Assembly (NCBI RefSeq): GCF_042675965.1
Contig: NZ_JBHTKJ010000031.1
Span: 1 to 53,297, forward strand
Length of the DNA: 53,297 nt
Direction of reading: 5' to 3'
From: Virgibacillus_R byunsanensis
GTDB lineage: Bacteria > Bacillota > Bacilli > Bacillales > Amphibacillaceae
Shown here: piece after piece, positions 32,763 through 42,500 of the stretch
Layout: each line of letters starts with the position of its first letter
Numbering within the stretch: position 1 is the first letter of the stretch
Notes under the pieces: generated by a model
What the model saw: only the letters and a program-made list of their open reading frames with translations
Database searches by the model: none
What the model was told of the DNA's origin: nothing
Position numbers and translations under genes: made by a program

Positions 32763-34811
32763 CTAAATAACATCTCTGTTCCAATGTCTGTGGGCAGCAA
32801 TTGCCTGCACAAAGTTTCCAGCGAAATTCTGTAAATTACTTCCTATAACCACACCCGGACTGTTTGGAATGTTATTCTCGTTCAGTAACATTATTCCATC
32901 ATGTGTGGCACCAATTGGTTTGTAATGCTTGTATGCATCTGTTAAAAAGTAGGTTGTATTTTTATTAAAGACTTTACTATCACTGGTACCACCTACAATA
33001 TAGATAGCATCAAACAATACTGAATCCGTTGTGGTAAAGGAGTGATCTACTTGTAACGTATTACCGTTTGTTCCTGTTATCATACCAAGTTTCTCGCTTA
33101 TGATTTCTGGATGAAGCCCTGCTGTTTTTAACTCAGCTAATATAGGACTCACTTCCGCTTCGTTAAATCCATTATTCATAAGTACAGCCACTTTACGTGT
33201 CAATACACTTTTCATGGTGTTTTCCTGACTAAGTGCAGGTGATGCCTTTGTTATATTGGATCCCCCTTTGGCAGGTGGTGTAGCACCAATTTCTTTTGCA
33301 AATGCAGTCGCCAATTCGATATCAACATTCGTAAACATATCAACAACTTGCTGCTGTACAGATTTGTTTTTTACTTTGCCCACTTCAAAGGCAAATGCTT
33401 GCTTAATATGCATTTTTTCCGGTTCACTCATACTGTTCCAAAATAACTTAGGTTGTGAAAAATGATCATTAAAACTTTCACTTCGCGCACGTATTTTACG
33501 ACCTTCTACTTTTTCCTGGTAATGAACAAACCCACCTTGCTGTCCGTTAGCTGTTGATGGAGTATTTGCTGCCATGGAATTATTATGATAGGTAACTTTC
33601 CCTTCGTTAATCGTTTGCCGATTATATCCATCACGCTGGTTATTATTAAACGGACAAACTGGTCGATTAATGGGTATCTCATGAAAATTAGGTCCCCCCA
33701 AGCGAATTAGTTGGGTATCAAGATATGAAAATAATCGGCCTTGCAATAGAGGATCATTAGAAAAATCGATACCTGGAACTACATGTCCTGGGTGAAACGC
33801 TACTTGCTCTGTTTCAGCGAAAAAATTATCCACGTTTTGATCCAATGTAATCTTTCCAATAACTTTTACAGGTACATCTTCTTCAGGCCAAATTTTGGTT
33901 GAATCAAGAATATCAAAGTCGAAAGCAAATTCATCTTTCTCTTCTATAATTTGTACGCCTAATTCATATTCTGGATATTCACCGTTTTCAATAGCATCGT
34001 ACAGATCTCTTCGATTGAAGTCAGGATCTTTACCTGCTATTTTTTGTGCTTCATCCCATACAAGTGAGTGAACTCCTAGTTTTGGAATCCAATGAAATTT
34101 TACAAAATGGCTTACTCCCTCTTCATTTACGAAGCGAAACGTGTGAATACCAAAACCCTGCATCATTCGAAAACTACGGGGAATTGCTCGGTCTGACATT
34201 AACCACATGACTTGATGTGCTGATTCTTGATTATTGGCAACAAAATCCCAAAAGGTATCATGCGCACCCGATGCTTGCGGCATTTCATTATGTGGTTCAG
34301 GCTTAATTGCATGCACAATATCTGGAAACTTAATTCCATCTTGAATAAAAAAAACGGGCATGTTGTTGGCAACTAGATCATAATTTCCTTCTTCAGTATA
34401 AAACTTTGTTGCAAATCCACGTACATCCCGAACTGTATCTGCTGAACCACGAGATCCCACTACTGTTGAAAAACGCACAAATACGGAGGTTTTCTTTGAT
34501 GTATCCTGCAAAAATTTTGCTTTCGTGTACTGTTTCATAGATTCGTACAACTCAAACTCGCCATGAGCTGCAAAACCACGGGCATGGACCACACGTTCTG
34601 GAATCCGTTCATGATCAAAATGAGTTAATTTTTCCCTAAAGTGAAAATCCTCCATTAACGTTGGTCCTCGCTCACCTGCAGTTAAAGAAAACTCATCCTC
34701 AGAAACTTTCAATCCTTGATTTGTTGTCATTTTCTTATCTGAATCATCTACCCGATACTGCCCAAGTTGCTCATTTTTACTATTTTCGTTTACTTGATTT
34801 TCATCACTCAT
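32763..34811 (-). CDS. katE: Large-subunit monofunctional catalase KatE (HPII type)
   Basis: Haem catalase that splits hydrogen peroxide. At 682 residues it belongs to clade 2 (large subunit): the core (about residues 40-540) has the distal histidine in RVVHARGFAAHGEFE, the distal asparagine in LVANNMPVFF and the proximal tyrosine in RLFSYLDTQLIRLG. The last 140 residues (VLTRKVAVLMNNGFNEAEVS … YIVGGTSDSKVF) form the extra flavodoxin-like/DJ-1 domain. The length matches B. subtilis KatE, which is part of the general stress response. The start has AAGGAAGGAGTCC before ATG. The gene is monocistronic. Confidence 0.94.
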   Translation of the reverse strand: MSDENQVNENSKNEQLGQYRVDDSDKKMTTNQGLKVSEDEFSLTAGERGPTLMEDFHFREKLTHFDHERIPERVVHARGFAAHGEFELYESMKQYTKAKFLQDTSKKTSVFVRFSTVVGSRGSADTVRDVRGFATKFYTEEGNYDLVANNMPVFFIQDGIKFPDIVHAIKPEPHNEMPQASGAHDTFWDFVANNQESAHQVMWLMSDRAIPRSFRMMQGFGIHTFRFVNEEGVSHFVKFHWIPKLGVHSLVWDEAQKIAGKDPDFNRRDLYDAIENGEYPEYELGVQIIEEKDEFAFDFDILDSTKIWPEEDVPVKVIGKITLDQNVDNFFAETEQVAFHPGHVVPGIDFSNDPLLQGRLFSYLDTQLIRLGGPNFHEIPINRPVCPFNNNQRDGYNRQTINEGKVTYHNNSMAANTPSTANGQQGGFVHYQEKVEGRKIRARSESFNDHFSQPKLFWNSMSEPEKMHIKQAFAFEVGKVKNKSVQQQVVDMFTNVDIELATAFAKEIGATPPAKGGSNITKASPALSQENTMKSVLTRKVAVLMNNGFNEAEVSPILAELKTAGLHPEIISEKLGMITGTNGNTLQVDHSFTTTDSVLFDAIYIVGGTSDSKVFNKNTTYFLTDAYKHYKPIGATHDGIMLLNENNIPNSPGVVIGSNLQNFAGNFVQAIAAHRHWNRDVI

Positions 34812-34949
34812 TGTAGGACTCCTTCCTTTTCATAGTTGTTAAATAAGTATATCTTTAGCGTACCCAAATGATATTTATCTACTATGAAAGAGAATTGCAT
34901 CTGTTACGTCTCTCAGACCACGGAATTAGTTTCATGAAAAGTGGGTAAA

Positions 34950-35464
34950 GTGATGAAAGAATTGAACAAGTCTGGAGAAATATAGGCATCATCGTTGCTG
35001 ATATTGACTATTTCAAGTAATACAACGATACCTATAGCCATGCAGTTGGCGATCAAGTTATTCAGCATTCGCTACTACATTAAACTCTTTTTTATACGAT
35101 GATGATCTGATTTTTAGAAGCGTGGCGAGGAATTCACTATTTTCCTAAGAAACAGAACCTACCACGGTTGTACAGAATTGGTTGAAAAACTGCGGAATGG
35201 GTTGCTAACAGCGAAATTAGTGTAGAACATTTATCAACATTTGTATCTATTTCATATACGGCATCTTTTGGGTTATACTACTTCAAGACAACTGAATACC
35301 TATCAATTGAAATAGGATATGTAAACGCCGATCACCTATTGCTTCAATCCAAAGAACTTGGTAAAGGTAAAAACAGAGTACCTGTAAATAATGGTATCTA
35401 TGAATTACCATTATTTGTTCCGTATTCCACAGACAACAAAACACGCTCAAATTTTAACAAATAA
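34950..35464 (+). pseudogene. GGDEF (diguanylate cyclase) domain pseudogene
   Basis: A broken GGDEF domain is readable: DERIEQVWRNIGIIVADIDY, then FK, an in-frame TAA, then YNDTYSHAVGDQVIQH, another stop, and, in a different frame, VSISYTASFGLYY and NADHLLLQSKELGKGKNRV (the C-terminal half). The catalytic GG(D/E)EF loop region is lost between frames. The order and spacing fit one decayed gene. It was a single-domain or C-terminal cyclase fragment; no partner domain remains. Confidence 0.8.
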
Positions 35465-35526
35465 TCCGCCATCATTCTCACAAGTTATGATATGATTGTC
35501 TTGCTTGTGTAAAGGAGGCGATGGTA

Positions 35527-36411
35527 ATGCTTATAAATAAAGGAATGTTCTTTGTTTTAATCGGTGCTGCCTGTTTTGGATTTACTCCTATATTTGTAAA
35601 GCTTGGATTTAATTATGGTTATTCACTAGGTCAGTTGAATATTGTCCAAATGACTATTTCCTTTCTCATACTATGGGTAATAACACTAGCTAAACGTTCT
35701 AGTTTTCGAGGATTAACAAAGAAAAATATAGGCAAAATTTCCATAAACGGAGCATTTGTTGCCCTAACTAGTATTTTTTATTATGGGTCTATTCAATATC
35801 TTCCAGCTTCACTAGCAATCATTTTACTCTTTCAATTTGTCTGGATCGGTATTCTCTTTGAGTGGGTATTCAGTAAAATTAAACCTACAATTGCTACCTT
35901 GATAGCGATTGTTTTCATATTAACAGGCGTTTTTTTTGCATCCGATATAATAAATGGTATGGTCTCTGAGTTACCAATCATCGGAATTGTGTTCGGTTTT
36001 CTTGCAGCTTTCACTTATGCAGGGTTTATTTTTTTCAGTGGTAAAGTTGCAACAGATGTGGATCCATGGATTCGAAGTTCACTTATGGTAACGAGTTCTG
36101 TTATTTTAGTAATCCTTATCTTTATTCAGGATATCCCGAACGTCCCAAGTTTTACAGATCCGTTATGGCTTATCGCCTCAGGAGTAGCATTATTTGGTGC
36201 AGTAATTCCACCCTTATTCTTCGCAGTTGGAGCACCTTTAATTTCTGGAGGAATGTCAAATATATTAAGTTCAATCGAGTTGCCTGTGGCCATTATTTCA
36301 GCAAGCATTATTTTAGCAGAGGAAATTACGTTGCTTCAGTGGCTGGGAACATTTCTCATTATTGCAGCAATTATATTAAATGAAATTGGAGGTATGAAAT
36401 ATAATGGATAA
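35527..36411 (+). CDS. EamA-family (DMT) transporter
   Basis: Ten-helix drug/metabolite transporter superfamily protein, about 294 residues, made of two EamA repeats: GAACFGFTPIFVKLGFNYGY at the start of the first and IVFGFLAAFTYAGFIFFSGK at the start of the second. Such proteins export or import small metabolites, and the substrate is unknown. The start is taken at the second ATG, eight bases after AAGGAGG; the first ATG is only two bases from that site. Its stop codon TAA forms the first bases of a GC-rich repeat, so the repeat landed exactly at the gene end. Confidence 0.85.
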   Translation: MLINKGMFFVLIGAACFGFTPIFVKLGFNYGYSLGQLNIVQMTISFLILWVITLAKRSSFRGLTKKNIGKISINGAFVALTSIFYYGSIQYLPASLAIILLFQFVWIGILFEWVFSKIKPTIATLIAIVFILTGVFFASDIINGMVSELPIIGIVFGFLAAFTYAGFIFFSGKVATDVDPWIRSSLMVTSSVILVILIFIQDIPNVPSFTDPLWLIASGVALFGAVIPPLFFAVGAPLISGGMSNILSSIELPVAIISASIILAEEITLLQWLGTFLIIAAIILNEIGGMKYNG

Positions 36412-36600
36412 AAGCGCAAGCACCCTTGCAGGCTAAGTTGCCCACGTCCTTGAAAAAGAAAAGCACTTTTTTCTGTGTGCGATGTTTTTTCAGGGAAGCT
36501 TCCCTTATCCTGTGGCTTCTTCGGCACTAGTACGTCCTTGAAAAAGGAGTTCGCTTTTTCATCGTGCGATGCGCTGTCGAATCTGGACGTGGCTTAAGCA
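36409..36600 (+). repeat. GC-rich AGCGCCC-type interspersed repeat, copy 4
   Basis: It starts TAAAAGCGCAAGCACCC, sharing CAGGCTAAGTT, CCACGTCCTTGAAAAAG and the GCACTTTTTTCTGTGTGCGATG block with the 16.6-kb copy. GTCCTTGAAAAAGGAG…CTTTTTCATCGTGCGATG recurs as an internal duplication. No gene is present. Confidence 0.6.
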
Positions 36601-36646
36601 ATTAATAAATTATCCACACTCCTAATTTCATAATTTCCTAAGCTGC

Positions 36647-36684
36647 AAAAAACCCGCGCCAGATATAGTTGGCGTGGGTTTTTT
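36647..36684 (-). terminator. Terminator of rlmN
   Basis: CCCGCGCCA and TGGCGTGGG form a GC-rich stem flanked by A6 and T6, giving a terminator on both strands. It lies 12 bases beyond the rlmN stop codon. Confidence 0.88.
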
Positions 36685-36695
36685 GTGTGAATTGT

Positions 36696-37763
36696 TTAAA
36701 CCGCTTTTTGTTTTTTAATTTGTTTGCTTCGCAGTTGTCCACATGCGGCATCAATGTCTGCTCCGTTTTCCCAGCGAACTCCACAATTTATGCCGTTCTT
36801 TTTCAACGTTTCATAAAATGCCTGGATTGTTTCTGATTCACTTCGTTGATATTGATTATGCTCATCAACAGAGTTATATGGGATTAAGTTCACATATGAA
36901 AGGTGGCGTTTATCTTTTAATAATTTTGCAAGTTGTATTGCTTCTTCTTTATGATCATTAACATCCCGTAACATAATATACTCATACGTTATACGTCGAT
37001 TAACTTTTTCTAGATAATAATCAACAGAGGCCATTAGTTTTTCAATAGGAAATGCTTTGTTAATTTTCATAATACGTGATCTAAGTTCATTGTTAGGAGC
37101 ATGAATGGAAATGGCTAGGTTAACTTGTGTGCCCGTATCAGCCCACTCATAAATTTTGTTTGCTAGACCACTAGTTGAAACCGTAATATGTCTTGCTCCA
37201 ATACAAAGACCTTTATCATCGTTCACAACACTAATGAAGTCCATAAGATTAGTAAAGTTATCAAATGGCTCACCAATCCCCATCACAACGATGTGGCTAA
37301 CACGTTCATCTTCACCACGCTGATCAAGGTGTTTTTGTACGTTCATAATTTGCTCAACAATCTCCCCGCTTGATAAGTCACGGCTCTTCTTCAACAATCC
37401 ACTTGCACAAAACGTACAACCAATATTACAGCCTACCTGTGTTGTAACACAAACAGATAATCCATAATTAAATCGCATGAGAACAGTCTCGATAAGGTTT
37501 CCGTCCTGAAGCTTGAATAAGAATTTTATCGTACCATCCTTGGACTCTTGCTTAATCTCATCCTCCAGCGTATGAAGAACAAAGTGTTCTTCTAATAATT
37601 CAATGGTCTCAGCGTTCACATTCTTCATTTCGGAAAAATAGGTGACACGCTTTTTATATAGCCAATTCCATACTTGATCCACACGGAATCGCTGTTGACC
37701 ATGCTCTATCAACCATGCCGTTAACTGCTCATATGTTAATCCATATATGGATGCTTTACTCAT
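36696..37763 (-). CDS. rlmN: Dual-specificity rRNA/tRNA adenine-C2 methyltransferase RlmN
   Basis: Radical-SAM enzyme that methylates C2 of A2503 in 23S rRNA and of A37 in some tRNAs. Of 355 residues, the iron-sulfur cluster motif is CNIGCTFC (C112, C116, C119), the GGEP-like SAM motif is MGIGEPFDNF, and the methyl-carrying cysteine is near the C-terminus in AACGQLRSKQ (about C341). The N-terminal helical domain (GLTYEQLTAWLIEHGQQRFR) is the usual tRNA-binding part. It is not the Cfr variant, since the length and C-terminus are RlmN-like. It is monocistronic, with a strong terminator. Confidence 0.94.
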   Translation of the reverse strand: MSKASIYGLTYEQLTAWLIEHGQQRFRVDQVWNWLYKKRVTYFSEMKNVNAETIELLEEHFVLHTLEDEIKQESKDGTIKFLFKLQDGNLIETVLMRFNYGLSVCVTTQVGCNIGCTFCASGLLKKSRDLSSGEIVEQIMNVQKHLDQRGEDERVSHIVVMGIGEPFDNFTNLMDFISVVNDDKGLCIGARHITVSTSGLANKIYEWADTGTQVNLAISIHAPNNELRSRIMKINKAFPIEKLMASVDYYLEKVNRRITYEYIMLRDVNDHKEEAIQLAKLLKDKRHLSYVNLIPYNSVDEHNQYQRSESETIQAFYETLKKNGINCGVRWENGADIDAACGQLRSKQIKKQKAV

Positions 37764-37993
37764 TGTGTACCCTCATTTCTATTTAAAAAACTAGGCAATC
37801 ACTAGTCATATAGCGATAGCCCTCATTTTAGTAAGTTATTAAGCCAATTGTCATTACAGAACTTTCCTTGTACTATCTTACTTCATGTGAAGAGATGAGG
37901 CAAATGGTTTGTGGTGGTTGTGTTGGATAAATATACAATTTGGGTGGGTGTGGTATGGCGTTCAGTAGCGTTTAATATGGGTCCTCATAACAA

Positions 37994-38024
37994 TACCCCC
38001 ACGTGAAAGTTTCACATGAGGGTA
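37994..38024. terminator. Hairpin downstream of gltB
   Basis: TACCCCCACGTGAAA and TTTCACATGAGGGTA form an imperfect 14-bp stem with a tiny loop, followed by CTTTTTT on the plus strand. It lies just past the glutamate synthase operon, though the T-tract is better on the opposite strand. Confidence 0.6.
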
Positions 38025-38046
38025 CTTTTTTAATTACATTTTTCTT

Positions 38047-39534
38047 TTATGGCAACACTGTTTCGCCCATTAAAAATCGGTCACATTCTCTGGCAACTTC
38101 TCTACCTTCGTTAATTGCCCAGACAATAAGGCTTTGACCACGGCGCATATCACCTGCAGCAAAAATACCTTCTACGTTTGTTGTGTACTCTCCATATTCT
38201 GCTTTAACAGTTGAACGAGTACTACGTTCGATTTCAAGTTGATCCAGCAAGTCCTGTTCTGGTCCAGTAAATCCAATTGCAATAAGTACTAAGTCAGCAG
38301 GCCAAACCTTTTCTGAACCTGGAATTTCTTCACGAATTTTGTTTCCAGATTCATCATAACGCAATTTAACATTTACCGTGTGTACTTCCTTGATATGTCC
38401 ATTTTCATCGCCTACAAACTTTTTCGTCATAACAGCATAGGCCCGTGGGTCGTTTCCTAATTTACTTGCCGCCTCTTTATGCCCATATTCTACGCGATGA
38501 ATAACTGGATATTGTGGCCAAGGGTTCGACTCAATGTCACGATCCTCACCCTTCTTATCGTAAATATCGAATTGTGTCAGGCTTTTACAATTGTGTCGTA
38601 CAGATGTTGCGAGACAGTCAGTTCCTGTATCGCCACCACCTATCACAATGACATTCTTGTCTTGTGCAGAAATATAGTCTCCATCCTCTAAATCTGAATC
38701 AAGCAAGCTTTTCGTATTCGCATGTAAAAAGTCCATTGCATGATGAACACCTTTTAATTTGCTTCCTTCAACTTCAATATCCCGGTGTACCGTTGCACCA
38801 CCACACAGAATAGTTGCATCGAATTCAGATTCTAGTCTGGAAATTGGATAATCTACTCCAACTTCGGTATTCGTAATGAATGTAATTCCTTCTTGTTCTA
38901 ATAAATCCACTCGACGCTTCACTACATCATATGAAAGTTTCATTTCAGGAATACCGTAAGTCAATAAACCACCCACACGATCATTTCGTTCAAAAACGGT
39001 AACCGTGTGACCAGCTTTGTTTAGTTGTGCAGCTGCGGCAAGCCCTGCTGGACCTGATCCGACAACTGCTATTTTTTTACCTGTTCGAGTTTCAGGTAAT
39101 TCTGGTACCACCCAGCCTTCATCAAAACCCTTTTCGATAATCGAACGCTCAATGGTACGAATTGCTACTGGTGGCTCGTTTATGCCTAACACACATGCTC
39201 CCTCACATGGTGCAGGACAAGCTATCCCCGTAAATTCCGGGAAGTTATTCATCTCAAGCTCACGCTCTAAAGCTTCTTTCCACTTTCCCTCGTATACAAG
39301 GTGGTTCCATTCAGGAATAAGATGATACACGGGGCACCCTGTTGTTACCCCGTTAATTTCCATCCCTGTATGACATGTGGGAACACCACAGTCCATGCAG
39401 CGTGCACCTTGATTTTGTAGCTCTTGCTCCGACATAGGAGCAGTATAATCATTCCAGTCATTCGTTCGCTCCGCGGGATCGCGTTCACGTTGTGCCTGGC
39501 GTTCATATTCCATAAATCCAGTTTGTTTTCCCAT
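38047..39534 (-). CDS. gltB: Glutamate synthase [NADPH] small subunit
   Basis: Feeds electrons from NADPH through FAD and [4Fe-4S] clusters to the large subunit for glutamate formation. Of 495 residues, the N-terminal cysteine-rich domain has CMDCGVPTC and ACPAPCEGACV; the first nucleotide-binding motif is VAVVGSGPAGLAAAAQLN-like (IAVVGSGPAGLAAA), the second VIVIGGGDTGTD, and the C-terminal FAD motif is GIFAAGDMRRGQSL. The start is the ATG after AAGGGGGCCTTTG; an adjacent TTG is unlikely. It follows gltA by 40 bases on the same strand. The symbol follows B. subtilis usage (gltD in E. coli). Confidence 0.95.
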   Translation of the reverse strand: MGKQTGFMEYERQAQRERDPAERTNDWNDYTAPMSEQELQNQGARCMDCGVPTCHTGMEINGVTTGCPVYHLIPEWNHLVYEGKWKEALERELEMNNFPEFTGIACPAPCEGACVLGINEPPVAIRTIERSIIEKGFDEGWVVPELPETRTGKKIAVVGSGPAGLAAAAQLNKAGHTVTVFERNDRVGGLLTYGIPEMKLSYDVVKRRVDLLEQEGITFITNTEVGVDYPISRLESEFDATILCGGATVHRDIEVEGSKLKGVHHAMDFLHANTKSLLDSDLEDGDYISAQDKNVIVIGGGDTGTDCLATSVRHNCKSLTQFDIYDKKGEDRDIESNPWPQYPVIHRVEYGHKEAASKLGNDPRAYAVMTKKFVGDENGHIKEVHTVNVKLRYDESGNKIREEIPGSEKVWPADLVLIAIGFTGPEQDLLDQLEIERSTRSTVKAEYGEYTTNVEGIFAAGDMRRGQSLIVWAINEGREVARECDRFLMGETVLP

Positions 39535-39574
39535 CAAAGGCCCCCTTAATAAGAATTGTCAACTGACAAATCAA

Positions 39575-42500
39575 CTATTTTAAAACTGTTTCTATACCTA
39601 CTTTAGATGTTTTTTTTACTATCGTTGCTTGCTTATCCTTGCTATCTTTACTCCCTGAATTACTTTCTTCAAAAGCTGTCATTTCTGCGTCGAACTTACT
39701 TAATCCACTATCCTTTAGCGCCTGGATACGATCATTCATCTTCAGGTATGCTTTAGGAATTACACGTACAAATTTTTCTGCATATTTTTCCCAATATGCT
39801 AAAATTCGTTCCGCATGTGTACTGTTTGTATATTGGGCGTGTTTTTGAATCATTTGATAAACCTTATCCATCTCAGCCTGCTCTGATAACTGATCCACAT
39901 GGACAAGTTCAGGATTTACCTTTTCACGAAAACTTGAATCTTCATCGTACACATAGGCAACCCCACCAGACATACCTGCAGCAAAGTTACGACCAGTTGA
40001 TCCGAGAACGACTACCGCTCCACCTGTCATATATTCACAGCCATGATCGCCAACACCTTCAACGACAACTTCAGCACCACTATTACGGACACAGAAGCGT
40101 TCTCCAGCAATTCCACGAATGTATGCTTCACCATCGGATGCTCCATATAATGCAACATTACCAATAATAATATTTTTCTCTGGTTCAAAAGTAGCTACTG
40201 GATCTGGTTGGACAATAATCTTACCACCTGATAATCCTTTTCCAACAAAGTCATTGGCATCACCAACAAGTCTTAATGTCATACCTTTTGGAATATACCC
40301 ACCAAAACTTTGACCTGCTGAACCATTAAATGTCAGTTTAATAGTATCCTCTGGAAGACCTTTCTCTCCATAGCGCTTCGTAATCTCACTTCCGAGGAGT
40401 GTTCCAGTTACACGGTGAATATTTCGAATTGCCGTTGTAAATTGAACAGGTTTTTGATCATCCAAAGCGGGTTGGCAATTGGGAATCAGTTCTTGATAAT
40501 CAAGTGATTTATCTATTCCATGATCTTGTTTAACTGTTGCATAACGGCCAACTTTTGCTGGTAGATCAGGCTGATGCAGTAGCGTAGAAAGATCCAGGTC
40601 CTTGGCCTTCCAATGTTCAATACCACTGTTAACCTTCATTATATCTGTACGGCCAATCATTTCATTGATCGTTCTAAACCCTAGCTCAGCCATTAGTTCG
40701 CGCGTTTCTTGTGCAATAAATCGCATGAAATTCGCTACATGATCGGCATCACCAGAGAATTTTTTACGTAGTTCAGGATTTTGAGTTGCTACCCCAACAG
40801 GACATGTATCCAAATGACAGACACGCATCATGACACAGCCTAATACAACAAGTGGGGCAGTCGAAAATCCGTACTCCTCTGCACCTAGTAATGTAGCAAC
40901 AACTACATCACGACCCGTCATCATTTTACCATCGGTTTCAACCGCAATTCGATCACGTAAGCCATTCAACAGAAGGGTCTGATGTGTTTCAGCTAGACCT
41001 ATCTCCCATGGTAATCCAGTATGTTTAATACTCGTATTGGGAGCGGCACCTGTTCCGCCGTCATAACCACTAATCAACACGTGATCAGCACGACCTTTTG
41101 CCACACCTGCAGCAATTGTTCCAACTCCTACTGCAGATACGAGCTTTACACTTATACGTGCATCAGGATTGGTATTCTTCAGGTTATGAATCAATTCAGC
41201 TAAGTCCTCAATCGAATAAATATCATGATGTGGAGGTGGTGAGATTAACTCAACACCAGGAGTTGATCCTCGTACCTCGGCAATCCAAGGATATACCTTT
41301 TTACCTGGTAAATGCCCACCTTCACCTGGTTTTGCACCTTGAGCCACTTTAATTTGAATTTCATCCGCATTAACGAGGTAGTGACTTGTTACACCAAATC
41401 TCCCTGATGCAACCTGTTTAATCGAACTCCTTCTGTAATCGCCATTTTCATCTGGTGTAAAACGTTCAGGTGATTCTCCACCCTCACCTGAGTTACTTTT
41501 ACCACCAATTCGGTTCATAGCAATCGCAAGTGCCTCATGAGCTTCTTGGCTAATAGCACCGTATGACATAGCACCCGTTTTAAAGCGAGCACAGATCTCT
41601 TCAACAGATTCTACCTCTTCAATTGGCACCGATTTCTGTTCTTTGAATGCTAAAAATCCACGCAAAGATTGCAGGTTGTTCGTTTCATCGGTTAGTAACT
41701 TCGAGTAGGTTTTGAATAGATCATAATCATTGGTCCGGCATGCATGTTGAAGGGTATGAATCGTTCTTGGATTATATTGATGGTCCTCACCATTTTCACG
41801 ATATTGGAATTCATCACCAGCATCTAATGTGTGATTGGATCCACGACCTTCCTTGAAAGCACGTTCATGACGCATGAGTACCTCTTTTTCAATGATATCC
41901 ATGCCTATGCCACCAAGTCGTGATGCTGTACGGGTAAAGTATTTATCGATTACATCATTTTGTATTCCAACTGCTTCGAAAATTTGTGCACCACGATAAC
42001 TCTGTATCGTCGAAATTCCCATTTTCGATAATATTTTGATGATTCCATCGGTAACAGAACCAATATATTTTTCAATTGCTTGTTCGTTTGAAACAGCTTC
42101 AATTTCGTTTTCTTCGACCAATTCACTAATGGAATCGAACGCCAAATATGGATTAATACCTTCAGCACCATACCCCAATAGAGTTGCAAAGTGATGCACT
42201 TCTCTTGGTTCACCAGACTCAACTAACAGACTAACCTTCGTACGTTCCCCTGCTCGAATTAAATGATGGTGTAGTCCTGAAACAGCTAAAAGCGCTGGGA
42301 TCGCTGCCTTACCTTTCGAAACACCACGATCTGATAAAATAAGCAATGTCGAACCAGATTCCACTGCCTCATCTGCTTTTTTAAAGGTTTCCTCTAATGC
42401 TTGTTCCATATTATTTGGCCCCTCAACTGCATTAAAAAGGGTTGATATTGTAGTTGTATGAAACCCTTCTAACTGCTGTTGACGAAGTTTTTCCAACTGC

